Shown here one piece after another: positions 7,697-16,861 of a stretch of 64,000 nucleotides of DNA (the first letter of the stretch is position 1; each line of letters begins with the position of its first letter). Under the pieces are notes generated by a model that was not told the origin of the DNA, ran no database searches, and saw only the letters and a program-made list of their open reading frames with translations. This DNA comes from Halopenitus persicus. GTDB taxonomy: Archaea > Halobacteriota > Halobacteria > Halobacteriales > Haloferacaceae. Location of the stretch: the NCBI RefSeq assembly GCF_002355635.1, contig NZ_AP017558.1:1674001-1738000 (forward strand). The letters run 5' to 3'. A program made the translations under genes and the position numbers.

Positions 7697-9580
7697 ATGG
7701 CCGACCCGGAACACACGGATCTCGCGAACCACTCCGATGCCGGTCCGCCCGACCGAAACGGGCAGGCCGAGTCGGACGAGGACCCGAAGCCGAGCGATCT
7801 CGACGAGTCGGTCCGCCAGGCGGTCGAACGCTCGCGGATGGGTGCGCCCGCGGTCGGCGAGGCGGTCCGCGACCGGTTCTCGGCCGACGAGGTCTTCCAG
7901 CGGATCGTCGCCGCGGCCGACGAGGAGGTCACCTCCTCGGGCCGGGAACTGTTCTTCAGCGGCATCGCGGCCGGGTTCGCGATCAGCATCACCTTCCTGC
8001 TGTACGCGTCCCTCTCGGCGTCGACGGACCACCCCGTGCTCGGCGTCCTGCTGTACCCGCTCGGGTTCATCTACATCATCATCGGCGGCTACCAGCTGTA
8101 CACCGAGAACACCCTGCCGCCGGTGGCGTTGACCCTCGAGCGGATCGCCAGCCTCCCCGCCCTGCTTCGCCACTGGAGCATCGTCCTGCTCGGGAACTTC
8201 ACCGGCGGCGCGATCGGGACCCTGGTGCTCGTCTACGGCGACGTCTTCGACCCCGCCGCCGCCGAGAAGGCGATGGAGCTGGGCCGGCACGGGGTCGAAA
8301 CGTCGGGGTGGGCGCTGTTCTCCAAGGCCGTCTTCGCCGGACTCATCGTCGCCGGCGTCGTCTGGGTCGGCTTCAGCGCGCGGGACACGATCTCCCGGGT
8401 CGTCGTGACCTATCTGGCCTTCCTCGCGGTTCCCCTGGGCGGGCTCTTCCACGTCGTCGTCTCCTTCGCGGAGGCGTTCTACCTCTTCGTCCACGGCGAA
8501 CTCGGGGTCCTCGCCGGCCTCACCGGGTTCGTCCTGCCGGTCCTGATCGGCAACACCGTCGGCGGCGTCGCGCTCGTCACCCTCGTGAACTACTTCCAGA
8601 CCAGCGAGGACCGCCTGGAGTCGGCCCGGTTCGAGGGGATCGAACGCCGGCTCACCCCGCGTGAGTGGCTGTTCGGCCGGCTCGCCGGCCGGTCGTACGT
8701 TCCGATGCTCGACCCCTCCGAGCAGGGGCTCTCGAGCGAGGGCACCTATCGGGTCATGGTGCCGATCGCGAACCCGCGGACCGAGTCGCGGCTGATCGAG
8801 TTGGCCTGCACCATCGCGAGCGCCCGCGAGGGGGCGATCGTCCACGCCGTCCACGTGATCCAGACGCCGGGCCGCCGCTCCGCGGACCCGAGCTACGGGC
8901 AGCGCCAGCGCGTGATGGAGGAGTCGGACCGTCTGATGGAGCCGCTTCGGGACGTCGCGGACGACTACGACGCGGGCCTGGAGACGTCGATGGTCATCAC
9001 CAACCGCTCGTTCGAGGAGGTGTTCAACGCCGCCCGCCGGACGGAACCCGACCTCGTGTTGATGGGCTGGGGCGAGGACCGGCTCTGGACGGACGCGCGC
9101 GCCGAGCGCCCGCTCACCGAGCTGACCAACCGGCTGCCGAGCGACTTCCTGATCGCCAAGGACCGCGGACTCGACGTCTCCCGGATCCTCGTTCCGACCG
9201 CCGGCGGAACGAACTCGGCTTTGGGCGCGGAGGTCGCGGAGATGATCGCCGCGGTCGCCGACGCCGAGGTCTCCCTGCTCCACGTCGTGGATGGCCCCGA
9301 CGAGCGCGAGGCCGGCGAGGAGTTCCTCTCCGAGTGGGCCCTCGACCACGGGTTGACGGACGCCGAGACGATCGTCGACGACTCCGGCGACGTCGAGGCT
9401 GCCATCGAGCGCGAGGCGGGCGACAGTACCCTCCTGTTCATCGGCGCGACCGAGAAGGGGATCCTCTCGCGGCTGTTGACCGACTCGCTACATATGGACG
9501 TGATCCACCGCGTCGACTGCTCCGTGCTGTTGGCCGAACGTCCCGGCGATCGGTCGATCCTCGAGCGGCTGTTCGGCTGA
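7697..9580 (+). CDS. Formate/nitrite-family channel fused to two universal stress domains
   Basis: 627 residues. After an acidic N-tail (~1-65), residues ~70-310 form a FNT-type transporter with six or so helices; signature segments are LLGNFTGGAIG and LIGNTVGGVALVTLVNY. These proteins pass small monovalent anions (formate, nitrite, acetate, hydrosulfide). Residues ~350-490 and ~495-625 are two universal-stress-protein domains (YRVMVPIANP; ILVPTAGGTNSALG ending with SVLLAERP). USP domains bind nucleotide in other transporters and can gate them, so regulated anion flux is a reasonable inference. The substrate cannot be read from sequence. Confidence 0.88.
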   Translation: MADPEHTDLANHSDAGPPDRNGQAESDEDPKPSDLDESVRQAVERSRMGAPAVGEAVRDRFSADEVFQRIVAAADEEVTSSGRELFFSGIAAGFAISITFLLYASLSASTDHPVLGVLLYPLGFIYIIIGGYQLYTENTLPPVALTLERIASLPALLRHWSIVLLGNFTGGAIGTLVLVYGDVFDPAAAEKAMELGRHGVETSGWALFSKAVFAGLIVAGVVWVGFSARDTISRVVVTYLAFLAVPLGGLFHVVVSFAEAFYLFVHGELGVLAGLTGFVLPVLIGNTVGGVALVTLVNYFQTSEDRLESARFEGIERRLTPREWLFGRLAGRSYVPMLDPSEQGLSSEGTYRVMVPIANPRTESRLIELACTIASAREGAIVHAVHVIQTPGRRSADPSYGQRQRVMEESDRLMEPLRDVADDYDAGLETSMVITNRSFEEVFNAARRTEPDLVLMGWGEDRLWTDARAERPLTELTNRLPSDFLIAKDRGLDVSRILVPTAGGTNSALGAEVAEMIAAVADAEVSLLHVVDGPDEREAGEEFLSEWALDHGLTDAETIVDDSGDVEAAIEREAGDSTLLFIGATEKGILSRLLTDSLHMDVIHRVDCSVLLAERPGDRSILERLFG

Positions 9581-9713
9581 CCGCGAGCCGACGTCCGGGT
9601 GACTGCAAGCGGCCGTTCGGTTGACCGAGAGCAGTTCGCGAGCACACCGTCCACGCTGCCCGCGCATTGAAGTGGTCGGGGCGTCTGCGTACACCATCGG
9701 CCGACGGTAACCC

Positions 9714-11279
9714 ATGGACCTCCCGACCTGGATCCGGTATCGTGGCTTCGTCGTTGCGCTGCTCGGGTTCGCGATCACTCGGTTCTTCGTCGCCGAGGCG
9801 CTCGTGGTCGACCGCTCCGACCTCTTCCTGGTCGTCGGGCTGCTGCCGCTCGTCGCTGGGCTCTCGTTGACCGTCTACGGCGTGGCGCTCGCCGTCGGCG
9901 TGTTCTCCCGGGATTACGTCGCGACCGTCGCCCGGTGGTGTCTGCTCGGAACGGGCGGTATGGCCGTCGTCGTTGCGATCACCCTCGTCGGGGCCGGCGA
10001 TATGGGAACGATCTCCCCGTCAACCGCACCTGCACTCGTGGCGAACGTCCTCATCAGCGGCGCGGTCGCCGGAGTGGTCGTCGGGGATCGGTCGGCGAGA
10101 CACCGACGCGAACGGGAGCGGAATCGACGCCAGGCGAACCGGGCGCTGTTCGTGATCCGGATCCTCCGACACGAGGTGATAAACGCGGCGGCGATCGTCG
10201 ACGGGCACGCCGATCTCCTGGATGGGACGGCCGATCCGCGACCGCGGTCACTGCGGGCGATCGACGCCGCCGCCGCCCGGATCCGGGCGACGGTCGAGGA
10301 GGTCGCGTCGGTCGCGCAGCCGTTCGAGACGACCCGGCGGGTGGACCTCGAGGCGACCGTCACGGACGCCCTCGCCGCGTTCGAAGGCGACCATCCGGAC
10401 GTGACCGTGCGGGCTGATCTGGAGACGACCGGGGGAGACACCGAGGTCGTGGGCGACGATCGGATCCGCCTCGCCATCGATGAACTGCTCGAGAACGCCC
10501 TCGAACACGGGACGACGGACCGTATCGCGGTCGGGATCCGCGAGGCGCCCGGCACGGTGGAGGTGTCGGTCAGCGACGACGGACCGGGACTGTCCGCCGA
10601 CCAGCGTGACCTGTTGACCGCGGGGGAGTTCCCGGAGTACGACGACCCCTCGACGGGATTCGGTCTCCAGATCGTTCACCTGATCGTCACCCGGTACGGC
10701 GGCGAGGTCCGCGTCACCGCCGACGGGATCGACGGGGACGGAACGACGATCACGCTCGTGTTTCCCCGACACTCCCTCCCGAACCCCCTCGTTGAATCCG
10801 TCTCCGTGACGTTCCCGAACCTCCGCCGGGCCGTCGTGGCGAGCCTCGTCGCCGGACTGGCGATGGGCCTGTTCTTTCAGGCCGCAAGCGGCCTGCTTCC
10901 CGTGATCGGCGCGCTCTACGGCGTCGAGCGTCCGCTGGTGGGGTGGATCACCCATCTGTTCCACAGCGTCGTCTTCGGACTCCTCTTCGCCGCGGGATGC
11001 TCGTGGTCGCGACTCCGTCGACACGCCCGAAACCCGGTCTCGGTCGGAACCGTCGGGGTGCTCTGGGGCATCGTCCTCTGGCTGGTCGCCGCCGGCCTGA
11101 TCATGCCCGTTTGGCTCTCGCTGGTCGGGCTCCCGAGCGCACTCCCGAACCTCTCGGCGCTCGGGTTCGTCGGGCACGTCCTCTGGGGGACCGTTCTCGG
11201 AACGACCTTCTGGTGGCTCGGAACTCGATCGCTCGGCGAGTTCGATCGTCACGAGCAGCCGGTCGAGCGCCTCCGATGA
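9714..11279 (+). CDS. Membrane sensor histidine kinase with an extra C-terminal membrane domain
   Basis: 521 residues. Four N-terminal helices (~10-125) are followed by a basic linker, a HisKA-like helix with H-box RILRHEVINA (His153) and a HATPase domain with N-box DELLENALEHG, G1 VSDDGPGLS and G2 TGFGLQIVH. The domain ends near 355 (TITLVFPRH), where most histidine kinases stop. Here ~165 further residues form four helices with two related halves (GWITHLFHSVVFGLLFA and GFVGHVLWGTVLGTTFW). No receiver-domain gene is adjacent. The ligand is unknown. Confidence 0.85.
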   Translation: MDLPTWIRYRGFVVALLGFAITRFFVAEALVVDRSDLFLVVGLLPLVAGLSLTVYGVALAVGVFSRDYVATVARWCLLGTGGMAVVVAITLVGAGDMGTISPSTAPALVANVLISGAVAGVVVGDRSARHRRERERNRRQANRALFVIRILRHEVINAAAIVDGHADLLDGTADPRPRSLRAIDAAAARIRATVEEVASVAQPFETTRRVDLEATVTDALAAFEGDHPDVTVRADLETTGGDTEVVGDDRIRLAIDELLENALEHGTTDRIAVGIREAPGTVEVSVSDDGPGLSADQRDLLTAGEFPEYDDPSTGFGLQIVHLIVTRYGGEVRVTADGIDGDGTTITLVFPRHSLPNPLVESVSVTFPNLRRAVVASLVAGLAMGLFFQAASGLLPVIGALYGVERPLVGWITHLFHSVVFGLLFAAGCSWSRLRRHARNPVSVGTVGVLWGIVLWLVAAGLIMPVWLSLVGLPSALPNLSALGFVGHVLWGTVLGTTFWWLGTRSLGEFDRHEQPVERLR

Positions 11280-11407
11280 CGCCGCCCACCGTCCGACTGC
11301 CCTTCCGTTGCTGGCGTGGTGAGACGTCGCCCGTTCCAACTCGACAGCCACTCTCGACCGGTTTTCCGGAGGGAATCGTTATGCCGGATGCGACCCAACG
11401 ATCCGGT

Positions 11408-11839
11408 ATGTCCGACCCGTCCTCACCCGACGATCCACCCGATTCGGACGACGGCAATGATCACGGCGTCGATCAGGACGTCGGTTCGGTCGACCCCGTC
11501 GAACGCCTGGAGGTCTGGTGTGCCGGCGAGGATTGGTGCCCGGTCACCACCACCGCGACGCTCATCGGCAAGAAGTGGCACCCGGTCATCATCCACCGGC
11601 TCCTCGAGCACGGTCCGAGCGGATTTAACGAACTCCAGGACGCCGTCGACGGGATCTCGAGCAAGGTGCTTTCCGACAGCCTCGAGGACCTCCAGGAGAA
11701 CCGACTCGTCGAGCGCGAGATAATCAGCGAGAAGCCGTTTCGCGTACGGTACTCGCTGACCGACCACGGCCGATCCCTCGAACCGGTGATCTATTCGATG
11801 CGGGATTGGGGCGTCCAGCATTTGGCTTCCCCCGACTAG
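11408..11839 (+). CDS. HxlR-family winged-helix transcriptional regulator
   Basis: 143 residues from ATG 11408; an in-frame ATG at 11381 would add nine residues. After an acidic tail, Cys residues in EVWCAGEDWCPVTTT are followed by the HxlR core LIGKKWHPVIIHRLLEHGPS, helix-turn-helix (FNELQDAVDGISSKVLSDSL) and wing (LVEREIISEKPFRVRYSLT). HxlR proteins are dimeric repressors or activators, often responding to thiol-reactive compounds or aldehydes; the two cysteines are candidate sensors. It is probably not co-transcribed with the kinase, 128 bp upstream. Confidence 0.88.
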   Translation: MSDPSSPDDPPDSDDGNDHGVDQDVGSVDPVERLEVWCAGEDWCPVTTTATLIGKKWHPVIIHRLLEHGPSGFNELQDAVDGISSKVLSDSLEDLQENRLVEREIISEKPFRVRYSLTDHGRSLEPVIYSMRDWGVQHLASPD

Positions 11840-12038
11840 TCGCGACCTGCGACCCCGGTTCGACCGATTCACGTCGTCAGTCGAGCGTCGTTCCACCGCG
11901 TTCCACCGCGTTCCACCTCGTCCCACGTCGTTCACCGAGCGTCGTTCGTCAAGCGCCATTCCACGTCGATATCGTCGAGAACCGCGGTTACGTCCGGGTT
12001 AGGACGTCCTTTTGTCTATAGATGGTGTATGATAACGT

Positions 12039-13175
12039 ATGGCTAGGGACGTAACCCGTCGGGCGGCGCTCGTCGGCGCCGGTGCCGCAGCGCTCTCCGG
12101 CTGTCTCGCCGATCGAGGGATCGGGAGCGCCGGCTCCGCTTCACGGACCGACTCCCCAAGCGAGGGGGACGGGTCGTCCGATCGGTCGGCCGCTGACCGG
12201 TCCGGTCCGCCAACGCGGGACGACACGCTGCCGCTTCCGATGGACCCCTCGTCGCTCCGGGACCGTGCGATATCCGGCGGGCCGCCAAAGGACGGGATCC
12301 CCGCGATCGAGGACCCGCAGTTCGTCCCCGCGGGGGCGGCCGCGGAGCGGCTGAACCCCGGCGATCCCGTGTTCGGGCTCGCCAGAGGGGACGCGGTCAA
12401 GGCCTACCCGCAGTCGATACTCGTCTCCCACGAGATCTGCAACGACGTCGTCGACGGCGTTCCGGTCAGCGTCACCTACTGTCCGTTGACCGGGACCGCG
12501 ATGGGGTTCGAACGCGGCGACACGACCTTCGGCGTCTCCGGCCGCCTGGTGAACAACAACCTGATCATGTACGACCGGGCCACCGAGACGTGGTGGCCGC
12601 AGGTGCTCGCGACCGCGATCCCAGGGCCGTGGAACGAATCGCCGGCGACGCGGTCGCTCCGGGAGTTCCGGGTGGTCTGGACGACGTGGGAACGATGGGT
12701 GGACCGGTACCCCGACACGCGGGTTCTCTCCCGCGAGACGGGCTTCGCGCGAAACTACGATGCGGACCCGTACGGGACGTACAATCCACGCCTCGGGTAT
12801 TACGAACCCGAATCCTCGCCGATGTTTCCGCCCCTCGCCACGGACGAGCGCCTCGAGCCCAAACGCGTCGTCATCGGCGCACGGACGACTGCGGGCGCGT
12901 TCGCCGTCGAGAAGAACCACCTCCGGGACGCGAAGCTCGTCCGCGGGGAGATCGGCGGGACCCCCGTGGTGGCGACCTACGACCCGACCCTGGATACTGG
13001 CTACGTGTTTGTAAACCCCGACGCCCGCCCGTTCGACTACCGACGCGGACGGGTCCACGGAGCGGACGGCGAAACGCATCCGCCGGCGGACCTCCCGCTC
13101 GAACGGCTCCACGCGTTCGACGCGATGTGGTTCGCCTGGCGCGGCTTCTACCCCGAGACGACCCTGTATGACTGA
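12039..13175 (+). CDS. DUF3179 lipoprotein, Tat-type signal
   Basis: 378 residues. The N-terminus RDVTRRAALVGAGAAALSGC has a twin Arg, a short hydrophobic core and a lipobox Cys, so export by Tat and lipid anchoring are expected. A Ser/Asp-rich linker (~24-65) leads to a DUF3179 domain: ISGGPPKDGIPAIEDPQF, SHEICND, SVTYCPLTGTAMGF, FGVSGRLVNNNLIMYDRAT and a C-terminal AMWFAWRGFYP. The two conserved Cys (EICND, TYCPL) are typical. The family's function is unknown. The stop overlaps the next gene by 8 bp, indicating co-translation. Confidence 0.9.
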   Translation: MARDVTRRAALVGAGAAALSGCLADRGIGSAGSASRTDSPSEGDGSSDRSAADRSGPPTRDDTLPLPMDPSSLRDRAISGGPPKDGIPAIEDPQFVPAGAAAERLNPGDPVFGLARGDAVKAYPQSILVSHEICNDVVDGVPVSVTYCPLTGTAMGFERGDTTFGVSGRLVNNNLIMYDRATETWWPQVLATAIPGPWNESPATRSLREFRVVWTTWERWVDRYPDTRVLSRETGFARNYDADPYGTYNPRLGYYEPESSPMFPPLATDERLEPKRVVIGARTTAGAFAVEKNHLRDAKLVRGEIGGTPVVATYDPTLDTGYVFVNPDARPFDYRRGRVHGADGETHPPADLPLERLHAFDAMWFAWRGFYPETTLYD

Positions 13176-13773
13176 GTCCCATCCGTCGGCCGCCAGCCCC
13201 GCCGACGCCGGCGTCCTCGCTCGGACTCGCGTCGCCCTCGCGGTCGCTCTCGGACGACGGGACACCAGGGTCCTCCTCCTCGGCGTGACCGTCGGGTATC
13301 TCTGCCTGTATCTCGTCACCGTCGGCGACCTCTCGCTGGCAAGCCAAGGAACCGGAACGGTCTCGATCCGGACCGCGGCGGACCTCTCGCGAGCGGTCGC
13401 TCGTCTCGGATTCCTTCGGTTCGGCGCGGTCGCCGTCGTTTCGGCCGGCCCGGTCACGTACCTGTTCGCCCCGCTCAACGTGCTGGTCGGGACGGTCCTC
13501 GCGCTCCTGGTCGGCGCGAACGCCGCGCTCACGTATCTCGGCGTGGTCCAACCGCAAGCCTGCGGGCTCGAGTCCTCGACCGGGATCATCGCCGGCGTCC
13601 CGGCGCTGTTGTCCGGGGCCGCCTGCTGCGGACCGACGATCCTGTTCGTCGTCGGGATCCAGGCGAGCGCGGCGCTCGTCGCGGCGTTCCAGCTGTTGGT
13701 GCCGGTCGCGGTCGTGTTGCTCGTCGCCGGACTCCTCCTCGTCGGCCGCCGGATCGATCCCGCGCTGGTGTGA
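13168..13773 (+). CDS. Membrane protein with a Cys-Cys motif in a helix
   Basis: 201 residues, start overlapping the DUF3179 gene by 8 bp. About five helices (~34-55, ~84-104, ~104-127, ~137-165, ~166-192). Cys132 (QPQACGLE) and the pair Cys153-Cys154 (LLSGAACCGPTILFVVG) lie at or in membrane segments. An adjacent Cys pair followed by Gly-Pro recalls MerT-type metal transporters, but overall similarity is not clear enough to call that family. Together with a Cys-lipoprotein partner, membrane thiol or metal chemistry is a plausible inference. Confidence 0.8.
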   Translation: MTESHPSAASPADAGVLARTRVALAVALGRRDTRVLLLGVTVGYLCLYLVTVGDLSLASQGTGTVSIRTAADLSRAVARLGFLRFGAVAVVSAGPVTYLFAPLNVLVGTVLALLVGANAALTYLGVVQPQACGLESSTGIIAGVPALLSGAACCGPTILFVVGIQASAALVAAFQLLVPVAVVLLVAGLLLVGRRIDPALV

Positions 13774-13786
13774 CCGACCCGTCTCG

Positions 13787-13882
13787 CGGTCGTCTCCGCT
13801 CGTCCACCGGCGGTCGTCTCCGCTCGTCCACCGGCGGTCGTCTCCGCTCGTCCACCGGCGGTCGTCTCCGCTCGTCCACCGG
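13787..13882 (+). repeat. 24-bp minisatellite, four copies
   Basis: Four perfect copies of cggtcgtctccgctcgtcca(ccgg), with a partial fifth (cggtcgcctacgtctcgtcc) that carries the stop codon and last codons of the convergent HAD gene. The array fills the gap between two convergent genes and seems to have grown from the HAD gene's 3' end. Confidence 0.95.
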
Positions 13883-13889
13883 CGGTCGC

Positions 13890-14576
13890 CTACGTCTCGT
13901 CCAACGCGTCGGCCAGCCCGTGGAGCGATTCCACGATCAGGTCCGGGTCGGAGCCGAACGGCTCCCACGGCGCCCCCTTCCGGTCGACCCAGACGCCCTG
14001 CATACCGGCGTGTTTGGCCCCCTGGACGTCGAACCAGCCGGCCGTCACGTGGGCGATCTCGTCGATCGGGGTCCCCGTTCGCGCCGCCGCGTGGCGGTAG
14101 ATCTCGGCGGCGGGCTTGAACGTCCGGACCTCGTCGGCGCTGATCGTGTCCAGCACGAGGTCGCCGATGTCGGCGTGGTCGACCATCGAGGCCAGCATCT
14201 CCGGGTTTCCGTTGGAGACGACGTAACAGTCGTAGCCCGCCTCCCGGAGCCGCTCGATCCCCTCGCGCACGTCCGCAAAGACGTCGAGTTCGTGGTACAC
14301 CGCGAGGATCTCGTCGCGTTCCTCCCGCGGGAGGTCGACGCCGTGAGCGTCGAGGGCGTACTGGAGCGCGTCCCGATTCATCTCATAAAAGGGCTGGTAG
14401 GCGTCGAGGTGGTTCGCGACGAAGGTGTACTCGATCGATCGCGCCCGCCAGAGCTTCGAGACCGGCTCCGGGTCGGCGACGCGATTCGCGAGGGCGGATT
14501 CAGCCGCGTCCACGTCGACGAGCGTACTGTACGAGTCGAAGGTCACCGTTCGCACGCGCTCGGGGTCGAAGCTCAT
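13890..14576 (-). CDS. Haloacid dehalogenase type II-like hydrolase
   Basis: 228 residues from ATG 14576 (MSFDPERVRTVTFDSYSTLVD); the ATG four codons upstream is less likely. HAD motif I is FDSYSTLVD (nucleophile Asp), motif II is VVSNGNPEM, motif III the Lys in RTFKPAAEIY, and the final motif HVTAGWFDVQGAKHAG resembles the HV(A)xxxxDxxGAxxAG block of L-2-haloacid dehalogenases. The expected product is removal of halide or phosphate from a small acid; the exact substrate is not predictable. Monocistronic with its own TATA box. Confidence 0.85.
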   Translation of the reverse strand: MSFDPERVRTVTFDSYSTLVDVDAAESALANRVADPEPVSKLWRARSIEYTFVANHLDAYQPFYEMNRDALQYALDAHGVDLPREERDEILAVYHELDVFADVREGIERLREAGYDCYVVSNGNPEMLASMVDHADIGDLVLDTISADEVRTFKPAAEIYRHAAARTGTPIDEIAHVTAGWFDVQGAKHAGMQGVWVDRKGAPWEPFGSDPDLIVESLHGLADALDET

Positions 14577-14613
14577 CACCGTTCCCACGGGTTCAGGGGT
14601 GATAATCCTCCGG

Positions 14614-14622
14614 CTTTTTAAG
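14614..14622 (-). promoter_or_regulatory. TATA box of the HAD gene
   Basis: On the minus strand this reads cttaaaaag, an AT block in GC-rich DNA, centred ~42 bp upstream of ATG 14576. A leader of about 15 nt would follow. Confidence 0.5.
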
Positions 14623-14700
14623 TGCTCAGCCGGACCGCGGGTGTCGTGACGGGTCCCCGGTCACCCGTGTTTCTATACGGTTCGTCCCGTATCCACGGGT

Positions 14701-15174
14701 ATGGTCTCGAACACGCGCCTGTACGGCGCGGCCATCGCGGTCACGTCCGGCCTGTACTCCGTCGCGAGCGCCACCACGGGCTCACGAATGGGGATCGGCG
14801 GTTGGATCATGGGTCTGCTCGGCGTCGTCGTGATCGTCCACGGCGTCGTCCTGCTCACGGACGCAGCCACCCGGCTCGGCGGCGTCAGCGGACCGTTGAT
14901 GGTCGGCTACGCTGTCGTGATGCTCCTCCTCCAGGTCCTGTACGGTGCCGGCTTGCTGGTCGGCGGGGGCGGAAGCGGAATGTGGGGAAGCGGGATGACT
15001 GACGGGATGGCCGGCGGCGGAATGGCTGGTGACGGAATGGCCGGCGGAGCCGGGATGGGGATGACCGCCGGAATGGGATGGGATGCGGGGATGGTCGCTC
15101 TGGCCTTGTTGATGCTCGTCAGCGGGCTCGTTATGGCGCGGGATCGGCCGACTGAATCGGACCGGCGAATGTAA
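14701..15174 (+). CDS. Membrane protein with Met/Gly-rich loop
   Basis: 157 residues with helices at ~5-25, ~30-53, ~63-88 and ~130-148. Between the last two helices, residues 90-131 are almost only Gly, Met, Ala and Ser, with nine methionines spaced every 2-6 residues (SGMTDGMAGGGMAGDGMAGG). Such Met-rich segments in secreted or membrane proteins often bind Cu(I), but a flexible linker is an equally simple reading. No named family recognised. It lies between genes with cysteine-rich or metal-domain products. Confidence 0.75.
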   Translation: MVSNTRLYGAAIAVTSGLYSVASATTGSRMGIGGWIMGLLGVVVIVHGVVLLTDAATRLGGVSGPLMVGYAVVMLLLQVLYGAGLLVGGGGSGMWGSGMTDGMAGGGMAGDGMAGGAGMGMTAGMGWDAGMVALALLMLVSGLVMARDRPTESDRRM

Positions 15175-15245
15175 CGTGAGCCGTGACGACACGATCGACG
15201 GTACTCGTCTCGTCCGTCTCGGCCGAACCGCTTGTCCCCGTCGAG

Positions 15246-16694
15246 TCACTCGGCGTCGGAGAGCCTGCCGTTCAACACCTTCGCCGCGACCAGGACCGGG
15301 TCCCAGACCGGACTGAACGGCGGCGCGTAGGCGAGATCGAGCCGTTCGAGCTCCGGGACGGTGCGGTCGGACTCGAGCGCCGTCGCGAGCGTGTCGATCC
15401 GGATCGCGGCCCGGTCGGTCCCCACGATGCTGCCGCCCAACAGCCGCCCGGTTTCGCGGTCGGCGGTGAGCGTCACCGTCGTCTCCGCGGCGCCGGGGTA
15501 GTACCCCGACCGCGATCCGGCCGTGACGGTCTCGGAGACGGGATCGAAGCCCGCCGCGCGTGCCCGCCCGTGGTCGATGATCCCCGTCCGGCCGCACTCC
15601 TGCTCGAAGGCCTTCACGGCTGCCGTGCCGGCGATCTCGCCGACCGGGGTCGGCGTCCCGGCGACCGTCTGCCCGACCGCCCGCCCGGCCCGGTTGGCCG
15701 TCAGCCCGAGCGGCACCCAGTCGGACTCGCCGGTCACCGTATGCCGGGCTTCCGCGCAGTCGCCCGCGGCGAACACCCGGTCCGCGGTCGTTCGGCCGTA
15801 CTCGTCGGTCGCGATCGCGCCCGACGCGCCGCGTTCGATCGGGGTGTCGTCGACGATCCCCGCGTTCGGCCGCACGCCGATTCCGATCAGCGCGAGATCG
15901 ACCGGCACTCGCTCGTCGGCCGTCACGACCGCGGTGACCCGGTCCGTTCCGGCCAGTCGCTCGACCTCGGTCCCGGTGCGGACGTCGACCCCGTGGTCGG
16001 CGAGCGTCGCCGCGACCGTCTCGCCGACCGCCTCGCCGAACTCCGGCAGCAGCCGGTCGGGCCGCTGGAAGAGATGGACGTCGAGGTCGTGTGCGCCGAA
16101 CGCCTCGGCCATCTCGACGCCGACGTACCCGCCGCCGACGATCGCCGCGCTCGTCGGCGGCTCCATCGCGGCGTACCGCTCGACCCGCTCGGCGTCGACG
16201 TACTCGACGTCCGGAGCCGTGACTCCGTCGCCCGAATCGACCCCACCGTCGCCCGGCGGCGTCAGAAACGCCCGCAGCGCCGCGGCGGCGTCCATGCTGT
16301 GCATCGTGAACGCGCCGGTCAGATCGGCCCCCGCGATGGGGTCCGCGACCGCGTGGGCGCCGGTCGCCACGAGGAGGTCGCCGTACGACCGTTCGAACCG
16401 GCCCGACTCGCCCTCGACGCTCACGGTTCGGTCCGCGACGTTCACCGCCACGACCTCGTGGCGCCGCCGGAGGTCGATCCCGCGGTCGGCGATCTCCTCG
16501 GGGGTCAACGAGAGGAGGTCACGGAGGGACCCGATCTCGCCTTTCACGTAGTACGGCATTCCACACTGGGCGTAGGACACCCACGACCCCTTCTCGAAGA
16601 CGATCACGTCCCGGTCCGGCCGCTCCCGCTTCAGCTTGCTCGCGGCGCTCAGCCCCGCGGCGTCGCCGCCGATGACGACGAATGGGTCCGTCAT
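15246..16694 (-). CDS. FAD-dependent pyridine nucleotide-disulfide oxidoreductase, CoA-disulfide reductase/NADH oxidase type
   Basis: 482 residues. N-terminal FAD motif VIGGDAAGLSAASKLK, redox Cys44 in SYAQCGMPYY (the single-Cys signature of CoA-disulfide reductases and Nox/NPSH enzymes), NADH motif AAIVGGGYVGVEMAEAF (~183-199), FAD-binding RVFAAGDCAEA, and a C-terminal dimerisation domain. An acidic insert of ~25 residues lies before the NADH domain (PPGDGGVDSGDGV). It likely uses NAD(P)H to reduce CoA or persulfide disulfides, or oxygen; haloarchaea use such systems besides gamma-glutamylcysteine. Gene faces its neighbours on both sides. Confidence 0.88.
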   Translation of the reverse strand: MTDPFVVIGGDAAGLSAASKLKRERPDRDVIVFEKGSWVSYAQCGMPYYVKGEIGSLRDLLSLTPEEIADRGIDLRRRHEVVAVNVADRTVSVEGESGRFERSYGDLLVATGAHAVADPIAGADLTGAFTMHSMDAAAALRAFLTPPGDGGVDSGDGVTAPDVEYVDAERVERYAAMEPPTSAAIVGGGYVGVEMAEAFGAHDLDVHLFQRPDRLLPEFGEAVGETVAATLADHGVDVRTGTEVERLAGTDRVTAVVTADERVPVDLALIGIGVRPNAGIVDDTPIERGASGAIATDEYGRTTADRVFAAGDCAEARHTVTGESDWVPLGLTANRAGRAVGQTVAGTPTPVGEIAGTAAVKAFEQECGRTGIIDHGRARAAGFDPVSETVTAGSRSGYYPGAAETTVTLTADRETGRLLGGSIVGTDRAAIRIDTLATALESDRTVPELERLDLAYAPPFSPVWDPVLVAAKVLNGRLSDAE

Positions 16695-16861
16695 ACCCGA
16701 TCCCTCTCGACGGACCCCGATAAGTCCCTACGTGACCTCGAGGTAGCCTAGGTAGCCCGACCGATCCCGGGGCTCCGCCGGCTCGAGGATTCACGGGACG
16801 CTGCCGTCCCGGGCGATCCGATGCCCCGACCCGGGCTCGGTTCCGGTCTCCGGCTTCAAGC

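Noticed and set aside
7479-7697. SSGGAGA/SSGEAGA repeat protein
   Set aside because: Only a 21-bp minisatellite read in frame; needs a GTG inside the array and has no conserved domain.
7667-9349. 560-residue open frame antisense to the FNT-USP gene
   Set aside because: No homology-like blocks; the sense frame has full FNT and USP motifs.
12141-13589. 482-residue open frame opposite the DUF3179 region
   Set aside because: Arg-rich and spans two real genes in the opposite direction.
15183-16751. 522-residue open frame antisense to the disulfide reductase
   Set aside because: Sense frame shows FAD, NADH and active-Cys motifs; the antisense is compositionally unlike halophile proteins.
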